The notes below the pieces were generated by a model. That model saw nothing but the letters and a program-made list of their open reading frames with translations. It was not told the origin of the DNA and did no database searches. From assembly GCF_900112205.1 (NCBI RefSeq), contig NZ_FOKW01000015.1, positions 1 to 64,000 of the forward strand: a stretch of DNA of 64,000 nt, in the 5' to 3' direction. Below are positions 53,557 through 61,468 of this stretch, piece after piece. Positions within the stretch are counted from its first letter, which is position 1. The number at the start of each line of letters is the position of its first letter. This stretch comes from Natronobacterium haloterrestre (GTDB lineage Archaea > Halobacteriota > Halobacteria > Halobacteriales > Natrialbaceae). A program made the position numbers and the translations under genes.

Positions 53557-53570
53557 AATAGGTGCCTATT
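53557..53570. promoter_or_regulatory. AATAGG-TG-CCTATT palindrome 1 upstream of parA
   Basis: Six-base inverted repeats separated by two bases, 30 bp before the parA ATG. An identical copy is 22 bp further upstream, placing both on the same helix face. Operator or centromere site by position. Confidence 0.65.
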
Positions 53571-53578
53571 GTGGCTTC

Positions 53579-53592
53579 AATAGGTGCCTATT
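53579..53592. promoter_or_regulatory. AATAGG-TG-CCTATT palindrome 2 upstream of parA
   Basis: Identical to palindrome 1, offset by 22 bp (two helical turns). The half-site CCTATT is also the most frequent unit of the neighbouring 9-bp array. Confidence 0.65.
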
Positions 53593-53667
53593 CTTCCGAC
53601 AATTTCCGTCTCAGCGGACGTTTCGTATGTTTAACTTGTCGTACTTATCTCTACCGTAGGAGCTTGT

Positions 53668-53848
53668 AATAGGTAGCTTAGGTGCAGTAGGTGAATTACC
53701 TATTCCGCATGTTGTAGCTATTTTACCTATTTCGGCTACCACGCCTATTGTACCTATTTTAGCTATTGTAGCTATCGCACCTATACTGCCTATTGTTACT
53801 GTTGCAGATACTGCACCTATTCCATCTGGCTCCCCTATCCAACCTACC
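53668..53848. repeat. 9-bp-period iteron array next to parA (centromere candidate)
   Basis: From 53699 to 53848, units of the type CCTATT or GCTATT plus three variable bases recur in strict 9-bp phase for about 17 units. CCTATT starts at 53699, 53726, 53744, 53753, 53789 and 53816, with related units at every other step. Just before, three units in the opposite orientation (AGGT at 53671, 53680, 53689) follow the same 9-bp period. The minus-strand ORF over the array yields three-residue repeats and is a by-product. Tandem short repeats beside parA are typical centromeres. Confidence 0.8.
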
Positions 53849-54029
53849 GAACCCGGCCCGAGTGGTGAAACAGAACACTTCCGAACGAGGCCAAGCCTAA
53901 TCAACAGACGGATAGGTGAGCCCCGACTGATCCACCCTCGAGATCGACGTCGAGAACTCACAGTGGCAGGACAGACCGGTCGTGTCCAGTGTGGCAATCC
54001 AGGCTAGTGAAAGGACATTGAGATACCGT

Positions 54030-54434
54030 TCAGTTACGGTGGGAGTTATCCCCGTAATCCTCCCAGGCACAGAGCTCGAGAGCGGTCGCAATAAAGGAGG
54101 GGAGTTCGCAGGCTTTGATTCGTTTCGAGGAGGGATCGAACTCGACCAGATTCGCGTTCTCTAGTTTTGGGAGGTGCGTATGGTAGAGATTCGTCGTGAT
54201 CTGTCTGATCGCTTCTTGTGAAACGTCCTCGAGTGGGCAGTCCCGTTCCCACGCTGCGATCTGCCGAGCAGTTTCCGAAACCGTCAGCGAGTGATTTTTC
54301 CGGAGGCAGTGAAGGATACATCGTCGCCGATAGTTTGCGAGGAGACGAAAGGATTCATCCAGGGAATTGGAATACCCTCTCTCCAGTGGTGCGGGCACGT
54401 CCTCCCCGTCTCGTTTCCCATCCTCTCCCGTCAT
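54030..54434 (-). CDS. DUF7344-type winged-helix protein
   Basis: A 134-residue protein with SLDESFRLLANYRRRCILHCLRKNHSLTVSETARQIA, then ITTNLYHTHLPKLENANLVEFDPSSKRIKACEL, the DUF7344 winged helix. ATG 54434 (MTGEDGKRDGEDV) was chosen; upstream ORF codons are not domain-like. Together with 51305 it brackets the partition region. Target unknown. Confidence 0.82.
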   Translation of the reverse strand: MTGEDGKRDGEDVPAPLERGYSNSLDESFRLLANYRRRCILHCLRKNHSLTVSETARQIAAWERDCPLEDVSQEAIRQITTNLYHTHLPKLENANLVEFDPSSKRIKACELPSFIATALELCAWEDYGDNSHRN

Positions 54435-54922
54435 ATGATGGAAGTCGAACTGTGACAATGATAAGTCCGTGACTGTGATTGGCAAGCCCGCACACCAGTA
54501 TACGAAAGTCGAGATACGGAGAAAACCATCAGTCAGTACGAAAATCACTGTTCGTCCTACCTGCTGGAAAATGCGGGCCGAAAGAGCCGTTGAGGTCACT
54601 CGTTCGGTATCTCGTTTTCGACATCCGAGCCGGAGCCCCAATACCTCTTGTCAAACTTGACCTTCCCTGTCTCACTGACTGTGAGATATACTTATCCGAA
54701 CCACGGGTACACTGCCGCCTTGCTGCCGTCTCGACAGCGACCGATCGCTTTCGCTCCAGCAATCTCGAGCGGTTCACTGGTCAGAGATCGAAAGATCGAT
54801 TCAGTACGCGGGCTGTTGCGTTCCCGCTTCGGATAATCGGTCGCACGGACATGGTCACTTTTAATATTGGAAGAGTAAGTTTTAGCAAGAATTATTAATA
54901 GAGGGGTTTGGATAATATAGTG
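54435..54922. other. Intergenic region, no gene recognised
   Basis: Several short ORFs occur on both strands, but none has a family match or start context. The region ends with an AT-rich promoter (ATTATTAAT near 54890-54900) about 28 bp before the ABC receptor start. Confidence 0.5.
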
Positions 54923-55924
54923 ATGAGCGGTATGACTCGGCGAGACTTCTGTTGTGGTATCGGTGCCGGAATGATCGGTGGGCTGGCGGGTTGTCTGAGC
55001 AGCGACTCTCCCTCACTCACAGTCGCGTACGTCCCGATCTATCCCAACATGCATCACTACGTTATGGAAGCCGAGGGTATCTACGACGAGCTCGATGCGA
55101 CTGTGAATATCGAGCGCTTCGCCAGCGGTCCTGACGTCGTGACCGCGTACGCGGCGGGTGATATCGATGCCGCATTCTTCGGCGTCACGCCCGCGATGGT
55201 GCTCGTCGATCAGGGTGTCGACGCCGCGATCGTCACGGCCAACAGTCGCAACGGGTTCCGGATCGTGGGAACCGAGACGTTCGCTCGACGCTACGATGCG
55301 GAGGGTACGGGCACGTTCGAGACGTTCGAAGCCGAAGAAGGCCGCCGCCCACGGATCGCTGCCCCACCCGACGGCAGTGTCCCGGACATTCTCCTCCGGT
55401 ACTGGATCGAGGCGGATCACGGCTACGAGGATACCGTCGACGTCGTCGACAAGCGGACGGTCCCACCAGCCAATGCACCCGAGGCGCTCGCTGGCGGTGA
55501 TATCGACGCGACCGTCATCCAGGAGCCATTTGCGACGGCCATGCTCGAGGCGGGAGCAGAAGCGCTCCGGTGGTCCGGCGACGTTCTCCCGGATCATCCC
55601 GTTACTGCGTTGTTCGTTCACGACCGCGTCCCGGATGAGACGACGGTGGAACTCGTCGACGGACACGCAGCGGCGACGGACGTTATCGAGTCCGATCCGA
55701 GTCGGACCGCGGAGGCCGCTGCGTCGGTGATCGGTTCCGGGATCGACGGAGAGACCGCCGAGCGGGCGCTCGACTCCCCGGCCGCCGACTTCCTGTCGAA
55801 CCCGCGAACGATCGCGACGCCGACCGTCGAGATGTCGGAGTTCGTCGCGGGTGTCGGGAACGTCGACGAACCGGTCTCCGAGAACGACCTGTTCGACTTC
55901 GCTCCTTACGATACGGTCGAATGA
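54923..55924 (+). CDS. Tat-exported lipoprotein substrate-binding protein (NMT1/TauA-like)
   Basis: A 333-residue solute receptor. TRRDFCCGIGAGMIGGLAGC combines a twin-arginine motif with a lipobox. The mature part (LTVAYVPIYPNMHHYVMEAEGIYDEL, DAAFFGVTPAMVLVDQGVDAAIVTANSRNG) is the periplasmic-binding fold of the nitrate/sulfonate/taurine/thiamine-precursor type. ATG 54923 is about 28 bp behind a TATA-like element. It is the first gene of a three-gene importer operon, joined to the permease by ATGA. Ligand not determined; nitrate, sulfonates or pyrimidine precursors are possible. Confidence 0.87.
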   Translation: MSGMTRRDFCCGIGAGMIGGLAGCLSSDSPSLTVAYVPIYPNMHHYVMEAEGIYDELDATVNIERFASGPDVVTAYAAGDIDAAFFGVTPAMVLVDQGVDAAIVTANSRNGFRIVGTETFARRYDAEGTGTFETFEAEEGRRPRIAAPPDGSVPDILLRYWIEADHGYEDTVDVVDKRTVPPANAPEALAGGDIDATVIQEPFATAMLEAGAEALRWSGDVLPDHPVTALFVHDRVPDETTVELVDGHAAATDVIESDPSRTAEAAASVIGSGIDGETAERALDSPAADFLSNPRTIATPTVEMSEFVAGVGNVDEPVSENDLFDFAPYDTVE

Positions 55925-56763
55925 GTCTCCAGGACGCAAACGCGGTCACCACCGCAGTCTCCGAACATCTCGAGTGGGAAACCGTGCGGCGGATCGGATT
56001 CGGGCTCGTCGGGACACTGGCATTGACCGGGTTGTGGGCAATCGCCGCGGCCTCCGTCTCGCCGGGATACTTGATTCCCGGTCCACGAGCCGTCGCAGCG
56101 GCGCTCGTGACCGAGTTCAGGGCGACCGAGCCGTTGGTGACTTTGGGTTTCCGGACCGATCTCCCGCGGGCGATACTCAAACTCGGTCAGACGTTCGCTC
56201 ACTACGTTCCCGGACTCGCGGTCGGCGCAGTTCTCGGTGCGGGGACCGGCGTGGCGATGGGCTGGGACGAACGGCTCGATGACCTCCTGACACCCGCGGT
56301 GCGGGTGTTACGTCCGATCCCGCCGCTGGCATGGATCGTTTTCGCGATCGTGTGGTTCGGCATCGGTCACGGCGGTGCGGTCTTTATCGTCGGTATCGGC
56401 GCGTTCTGGATCAACTTCTACGGAGGTTACGATGGCGTTCGGGACGTTCCCGACCACTTGCTGGAGGTGGCCGAATCGCTCGGGACCCGATCGGATTTCG
56501 GTATGATCCGACTCGTCGTCGTCCCGGCGGCGTTGCCGTCGATCCTGACGGCGTTCCGGACGAGCCTGGGGCGGTGTCTGATGATCGTCGTCGGCGCGGA
56601 GTTGTTCGGGGCGCCGGGCGTCGGCTTCGAGATCATCAACGCGGCCAACAACCTCGCGATGGCGACCAGCGTCGCGTACATGCTGGTGATTAGCTCCGTC
56701 CACATCGGACTCGACGTCCTGTACCGGAGGGCAGAGCGACGACTCCTCGAGTGGCAACCATGA
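55921..56763 (+). CDS. ABC transporter permease (SsuC/TauC-type)
   Basis: A 280-residue permease with about six membrane helices and the EAA-like loop VAESLGTRSDFGMIRLVVVPAALPSILTAFRTSLG, typical of BPD_transp_1 permeases of the sulfonate/nitrate class. Overlaps both neighbours by ATGA. It would work as a homodimer with the ATPase encoded downstream. Confidence 0.9.
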   Translation: MSLQDANAVTTAVSEHLEWETVRRIGFGLVGTLALTGLWAIAAASVSPGYLIPGPRAVAAALVTEFRATEPLVTLGFRTDLPRAILKLGQTFAHYVPGLAVGAVLGAGTGVAMGWDERLDDLLTPAVRVLRPIPPLAWIVFAIVWFGIGHGGAVFIVGIGAFWINFYGGYDGVRDVPDHLLEVAESLGTRSDFGMIRLVVVPAALPSILTAFRTSLGRCLMIVVGAELFGAPGVGFEIINAANNLAMATSVAYMLVISSVHIGLDVLYRRAERRLLEWQP

Positions 56764-57503
56764 GCAGGGTACGTGTTCGTGATCTGGAAAAGGTCTACGA
56801 TGGTACACAGGAGATCCAGGCGTTTTCGGCGGTGAATTTCGACGTCGAGAGTGGGGAGTTCGTCTGTCTCGTCGGTCCGTCGGGCTGTGGGAAAACGACG
56901 CTCCTGCGGATCCTCGCCGGATTCGAGGAGCCAACGAGCGGCGAGGTACTCGTGGACGGTGAGCCGGTCGAAGAACCCGGAATCGATCGCGGCATGGTCT
57001 TTCAGGAGTACAGCCTCTTCCCGTGGCGGACCGTCGAGGAGAACGTCCGGTTCGGCCTCGATCGACCGGCCTGTGAGTGTGCCGACTGTACGGCGCGAGT
57101 GGCGGGATTGATCGATCTGGTCGGGCTGGACGGGTTCGAGACCGCGTATCCGAAGGAGCTGTCCGGCGGTATGAAACAGCGAGTTGCAGTGGCACGGGCG
57201 CTCGCGGTCGATCCGGCCGTTCTCCTGATGGACGAACCGTTCGGGAGTATCGATGCCCGGACCCGAAACCGGTTACAGACGGAACTACTCGATATCTGGC
57301 GACGAACCGGGAAGACCATCGTGTTCGTCACACACGAGATTCCCGAGGCCGTCGCACTCGCCGATCGAGTGCTGGTGATGCGTCGAGACAGTGGTCCGGG
57401 ACTCGCTGCGAGCATCGATATCGAACTAGAGCGACCCCGGTCCCGGACGGATCCCGCATTCACCGAACGGGTTGCCGCCGTTCGAAACGTGCTCGACTCC
57501 TGA
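56760..57503 (+). CDS. ABC transporter ATPase (SsuB/TauB-type) with a CxCxxC insert
   Basis: A 247-residue ATPase with Walker A GPSGCGKTT, Q-loop VFQEYSLFPWRTVEENV, signature LSGGMKQRV, Walker B LLMDEPFGSID and the H-loop VTHE. Between the Q-loop and the signature it carries ACECADCTAR, a CxCxxC pattern not usual for this helical subdomain. ATG 56760 overlaps the permease stop. The gene stops 23 bp before an insertion-element end. Confidence 0.9.
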   Translation: MSRVRVRDLEKVYDGTQEIQAFSAVNFDVESGEFVCLVGPSGCGKTTLLRILAGFEEPTSGEVLVDGEPVEEPGIDRGMVFQEYSLFPWRTVEENVRFGLDRPACECADCTARVAGLIDLVGLDGFETAYPKELSGGMKQRVAVARALAVDPAVLLMDEPFGSIDARTRNRLQTELLDIWRRTGKTIVFVTHEIPEAVALADRVLVMRRDSGPGLAASIDIELERPRSRTDPAFTERVAAVRNVLDS

Positions 57504-57525
57504 CAACAAATACCCCATGTGAACG

Positions 57526-57548
57526 GCCTCGGGGTCAAGCCCCGAGGC
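57526..57548. repeat. Right-end hairpin of the 57.5-58.9 kb tnpB element
   Basis: Perfect 9-bp stem GCCTCGGGG/CCCCGAGGC with a 5-base loop. The tnpB stop (57535-57537) lies inside it. Expected to be part of the omega RNA; the guide would come from the flanking bases just below 57526. Confidence 0.75.
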
Positions 57549-58784
57549 TTCCCGTTTCGATGACGCGACTTGCAGGAACCGACGAAGACCCTGCTCCGTC
57601 AGTCCCCACAGCGGTCGCAGTCTCCACGGGCGTAGATTCGGCCTGTCCCAGACCTAGCTCCTGAAGACCACGAGCAAGAACGTTGTATGACGCATTCGCG
57701 TCCCTGTCCGCCTCAAACCCACACGACGGGCACGAGTGTTCCCGCACCCACAACGGCTTCTCCGTTTCGACACCACACTCAGCGCACTCTTTGGTCGTCC
57801 CCGCAGGGTTCACTTGGACGACGTGCGTGCCGTACAGGTCGCCTTTGTACTCCAGCATCTCGATGAACCCACGCCACGCAGCGTCCTGCTTGTTCCGCGC
57901 ATTCCCACGCTGTTGAAGCATCCCTGAGACGTTCAAGTCTTCAACGAACACGGCGTCATACGTCTTGCCGAGCCACGTCGTGAGCTTGTGCTGGAAGTCC
58001 TCAACCTTCCGCTTGATTCGACGCTTGACCTTGGCGACCTCGCGCCGTTGTTTCTCCCAGTTGTTGCTCCCGTGTTCCTTGCGGGAGAGACTGCGTTGCT
58101 CGCGGCGCAAGCGGTCGTACTCGTCGGTGAGGTCAAGCCAGTCCACGCTGTCGCCATCGCTCGTGTAGATGTAGTTCTGGATGCCGATGTCGATGCCAAC
58201 GCAATCCTCTACATCCAAGTCATCCACGTCGGGTTTCTCGGGGGGTGCGGTTTCTTCGAGTTCGAGGCCGAATGTGACGTACCATTCACCTGTCGTCTCT
58301 TTCTTCAGCGTGACTTCTTTGATGGTGGCGTTGTCGGGGATTTCGCGGTGGTAGCGGATGGGGATGTCACCGATTTTGGAGAGCCAGAGCGTTGCAGTCC
58401 GACCACTCGTGTTTTTGAGTTCGAAGCCAGACTGCGAGTACGTCATGCTCTGATATTCTCGCGGTGACTTCCACCGAAGTTCACCGACCTTGTAGCCCTT
58501 TTCTTTCTTGTCTGAGAGGTTGCTGAGGTTGTCGTAGAAGCGTTCGACGGTCTTCTGCAACGCCTTCGAGTGAACGTCTGCGAAGACGGGCCACCTGTCT
58601 TTCCACTCAGTGAGTCGCTTCTGGTGTTGGTACGCCGAACCGATGTTGTCCTCGTCAGTGTCGAGGGCGTTGTATTCGTAGCGGGTGGGTTGTAGGCTTG
58701 GCGATGAATGTCGATGTGGCGTTCCACTTCCGGAGTTACACCTGTTCGGTCAAGATAGGCGCGGAAGCGGTAGTCGTACCACAT
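57535..58784 (-). pseudogene. tnpB: tnpB with a one-base frameshift near its 5-prime end
   Basis: The N-terminus from ATG 58784 reads MWYDYRFRAYLDRTGVTPEVERHIDIHRQAYN, typical for haloarchaeal TnpB. Near 58690 the frame shifts; in the next frame TRYEYNALDTDEDNIGSAY leads into the long ORF through GIDIGIQNYIYTSDG (RuvC-I Asp), FVEDLNVSG (RuvC-II Glu), CAECGVETEKPLW/CPSCGF (zinc ribbon) and DRDANASYNVLARG (RuvC-III Asp). Inserting one base in ACAACCCACCCG restores YNHTRYEYN, the family pattern. TnpB is an RNA-guided nuclease; this copy is probably inactive unless the shift is a sequencing error. Confidence 0.8.
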
Positions 58785-58848
58785 CGCTGTACCGTGATTA
58801 TTGGTATGTTTCGACTTATTGGTTTGGTTCACGAGTTGTCGGCTTCAT

Positions 58849-58869
58849 CCACGGGGTCAAGCCCCGTGG
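58849..58869. repeat. Left-end hairpin of the same element
   Basis: Stem CCACGGGG/CCCCGTGG with loop TCAAG, 65 bp before the tnpB start; it mirrors the right-end hairpin. Confidence 0.7.
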
Positions 58870-58981
58870 CATTCGCCTCGACAGCCTGTAAAAGAAAGGC
58901 TGATTCAACTATCCGTCTCCGAGGGCGATTCTCACCGGCTCCAGAGGGGACGCGTCACCGACTCGCTGAAGAGGGCAGCGT

Positions 58982-61159
58982 TCACCCCGAATCCTCGTCC
59001 CGATGGAAATCGGACAATTCCGGCTCTCGAGTCTCCGCGAGTGCCCGTCGAATGTCCGTCCGGTCCCATCCCAGCGGCGAAAGCACGCTCTCGACGGCTC
59101 GGACGAGTTGCGTCTCGTAGTACGACGGATCGTACGACTCGACCGCTTCGTGGGCCAGCGCAACCCGCTCTCGAGAGGTCTTCTCGTCGTCGACGACCAC
59201 GTACTCGATAGTTTGCCCGGGATGGACGGCAATATCCTGCTCCCGTGTACGTTTCAGCGCGGCCACGTTCCGGGTGTTCTGCGTGTATCCCTCGAGCGGT
59301 TTGGAGACCCGGTTCCGTTCGACGAGTCGGTCGGTCGGGACTGTGCCGGCGTGAAGTCGCTCGAGTGCGTCCTCGAGGCAGACGAGGACGGCTTCAGGTG
59401 ACCGGGTCACATCGAATCGCTCGAGACACTCCCGCTGGACGTCCGCGATGAACTCCGGCGTCGACCGCTGTCGGGCCTCGATTCCTCTGATCTTGAACTC
59501 GTCCTCGCCGGCGACTCTGCCGAAGTACTTCGTCAGTGCGCCGGCCGCACTCTCGCGCTGGGGAACGAACGCGACCCAGTCGTAGTGGGCTTCGTGTTCG
59601 AGTCGGACGTCGACGGCCTCCGTAACCGCCGTCGCGAGCGTCTCGAGATCCGTCCGCTCGGTATCGTCGACGTCCGGGTCCGGCGTCACCCAGATCGAAT
59701 CGACGATCCCGTGGACGACGCGCCACCCGCCGGCTTCCAGGCGTCGCTTGGCCGTCAACAGGATCTCGCGGGCGTACGCGTTGATCGCCTCGTGGCACTC
59801 GATCCGGCCGAACTTCGCGTTGCTGAACCCCTGGTACCCGAAACAGGCGACGAGGATCCACTTCAGTGCCCCCGACTGGCCTTCGAGTTCCTCGAGCCGT
59901 TGCCGGTCGGGCTCGTCGCGTTGCCGTTCGTGACGGATCGCGGCCTTGATCTCGTCACGCGCGTCGACGATCGGTTCGAGCACGTCGACGAGATAGCCCC
60001 GGTCGTCGCAGATCGAGTAGCCGAGCCCGGGTACGTCGTCGCGATCGTGACACTCACAGCGGATGACGTCCGGAGAGACGTTGCGCGTACAGATGATGTT
60101 CGGATACAAACTCGAGAAATCCAGTTCGTGGACGTCCTCGTGCAGTCCGACGTCCGGCGCAAAGACGAATCCGCCGCGGTCGGCGTCGTGGAGCGTTCCC
60201 ATCGGTTTGTAGAACTCGTGTCGCCAGGAGTTCCACGGCACGAGGACGCCACGGTCGTGGGCTTCACGGATCTGGATCGCGGTGAGCACGTTCCCGATCG
60301 ACGCCCACGCGAGTTCCTGTACCGGTTTCCCCGAGCGCGACACGAGGTCGAGAACCCCCTGGAGGTTCGTCTCGCCGTAGAAGAAGGTGTTCGACTCGTC
60401 GACGATCGCTCGTCCCGGAACGTTGTACCGGGCCGGCGAATGCCCGACCCGACCGTAACTCGAGTACGTCGACCGGTTCGCGAGTTGCTGGTAGTCGACG
60501 TCGGGCCAGCGACTCAGCGTGAACTCGTCGACGTCGACGTCGACGTCGGCAGCCGCGGCCATCCCGTGTAGCGTCGGGACGATCTCGGCGGTCGAACAGA
60601 CGAGGACGTCCGGATCCTGGGCATCGAGCGCCGCCTGGACTGCGGACAGGATTCCCCCCGGCGACCCGGTGACGGTCTCGCCGTCGATGGACAGCTCCGT
60701 GTATACCTCACTGCCCGTTTCGGGTACCGGAACCTCGAGCCGGAGCGTCGACAACTCCCTCGCTGGCGTCGGGTCGAGCCCGTTCTCCAGACAGTAGCGG
60801 AACTCCCGCGAAAAGTCGACGTTGAAGCACGTGAGGTCCCCGACTGGATATGCGGACAGCTGGCGGGCCCGTCGGGCGATCCGAGTCACTCGGTCGACGT
60901 GGGCGACGTCGACCGCGAGGACCGGCTCTTCTCCCCGTCGAAAGGCCGGCCGTCGCGTAACGATCTCGGTCGAAACGACCTCCGGGTGTCGGTCATACGT
61001 CGTCCGCAGTTCCGCGAGGTCGACGTCGGTTTCCGGGGAGCGAGGGGCGACGAAGAAGCGCGGCGTATAGTCGTCGCGCTCGGTCGCGACGGCACCGTCG
61101 GCGGTCGCTTCCCACTCGAGTACGCGGCCGTCGTCGAGGAAGTCGATCGTGAACGGCAT
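58982..61159 (-). CDS. Family B DNA polymerase paralogue (PolB2-like) with altered motif C
   Basis: A 725-residue family-B polymerase. Motif A is intact (ELDFSSLYPNIICT, Asp347), and motif B is recognisable (LKWILVACFGYQGFSNAKFG). Motif C, normally YGDTDS, reads HGIVDSIW: the second Asp is kept (Asp487) but Ile485 replaces the first. The exonuclease region lacks clear DxE and NxxxFD motifs, so proofreading is probably lost. Length is shorter than replicative haloarchaeal PolB (over 900). It forms an operon with a small protein and a RecA-fold protein, which suggests a translesion or repair role. ATG 61159 begins MPFTIDFLDDG. Confidence 0.85.
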   Translation of the reverse strand: MPFTIDFLDDGRVLEWEATADGAVATERDDYTPRFFVAPRSPETDVDLAELRTTYDRHPEVVSTEIVTRRPAFRRGEEPVLAVDVAHVDRVTRIARRARQLSAYPVGDLTCFNVDFSREFRYCLENGLDPTPARELSTLRLEVPVPETGSEVYTELSIDGETVTGSPGGILSAVQAALDAQDPDVLVCSTAEIVPTLHGMAAAADVDVDVDEFTLSRWPDVDYQQLANRSTYSSYGRVGHSPARYNVPGRAIVDESNTFFYGETNLQGVLDLVSRSGKPVQELAWASIGNVLTAIQIREAHDRGVLVPWNSWRHEFYKPMGTLHDADRGGFVFAPDVGLHEDVHELDFSSLYPNIICTRNVSPDVIRCECHDRDDVPGLGYSICDDRGYLVDVLEPIVDARDEIKAAIRHERQRDEPDRQRLEELEGQSGALKWILVACFGYQGFSNAKFGRIECHEAINAYAREILLTAKRRLEAGGWRVVHGIVDSIWVTPDPDVDDTERTDLETLATAVTEAVDVRLEHEAHYDWVAFVPQRESAAGALTKYFGRVAGEDEFKIRGIEARQRSTPEFIADVQRECLERFDVTRSPEAVLVCLEDALERLHAGTVPTDRLVERNRVSKPLEGYTQNTRNVAALKRTREQDIAVHPGQTIEYVVVDDEKTSRERVALAHEAVESYDPSYYETQLVRAVESVLSPLGWDRTDIRRALAETREPELSDFHRDEDSG

Positions 61160-61160
61160 G

Positions 61161-61466
61161 TTACGGCTGCGGCTCACACGCGGTGTCTTCCCGGTCGTCG
61201 CCGTCGTCGAGTGCGGCCTCGAGTTTCTCGAGTCGCTTTTCGTACTCGTCGAGACGGGCCTCCTGCTCGAGGTCGATGCTGAGGAGAGCGGGCAGGAGGG
61301 GGTTCCGGTGGTTCAGTAACCCGCTCGCGTCGGCGTGTTCCCGGGCGTACTCGAACAGTCGGTCGAAGCGCGGTTGATCGCGACGCCGAAGGGCACGGCG
61401 AAAGTCCGCCCAGCGCTCCTCGATGGCCCGCAGCGCGTCCCGGTACGTCGGGTTGGTTCGGCCCAT
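61161..61466 (-). CDS. Small protein between RecA-fold and polymerase genes
   Basis: A 101-residue, mainly helical protein (NPTYRDALRAIEERWADFRRALRRRDQPRFDRLFEYAREHADASGLLNHRNPLLPALLSIDLEQEARLDEYEKRLEKLEAAL) with a C-terminal coiled coil. It starts 2 bp after the upstream stop and ends 1 bp before the polymerase start, so it is tightly coupled to both. Probably an adaptor in the polymerase complex; not functionally known. Confidence 0.75.
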   Translation of the reverse strand: MGRTNPTYRDALRAIEERWADFRRALRRRDQPRFDRLFEYAREHADASGLLNHRNPLLPALLSIDLEQEARLDEYEKRLEKLEAALDDGDDREDTACEPQP

Positions 61467-61468
61467 CG

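Larger units (their letters stand above)
57526..58869 (-). mobile_element. IS200/IS605-like element carrying only tnpB (frameshifted)
   Basis: An element of about 1.34 kb bounded by subterminal hairpins: right end GCCTCGGGG/CCCCGAGGC with loop TCAAG (57526-57548) and left end CCACGGGG/CCCCGTGG with the same loop (58849-58869). Both share a GGGG-TCAAG-CCCC core. It contains a tnpB on the minus strand and no tnpA, as is common in haloarchaea. It is inserted between the ABC operon and the polymerase operon. Outer cleavage points cannot be fixed from one copy. Confidence 0.75.

Noticed and set aside
53699-53848. Short repeats as CRISPR or simple microsatellite
   Set aside because: Unit length of 9 bp with variable third triplets and no spacers excludes CRISPR; the inverted units and the shared half-site with palindromes argue against a plain microsatellite.
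53611-53997. Minus-strand ORF with IGA/IAT/IGT three-residue repeats (beta-helix-like)
   Set aside because: The repeats arise from translating the 9-bp DNA array; flanking sequence has no protein character and the location beside parA favours a DNA site.
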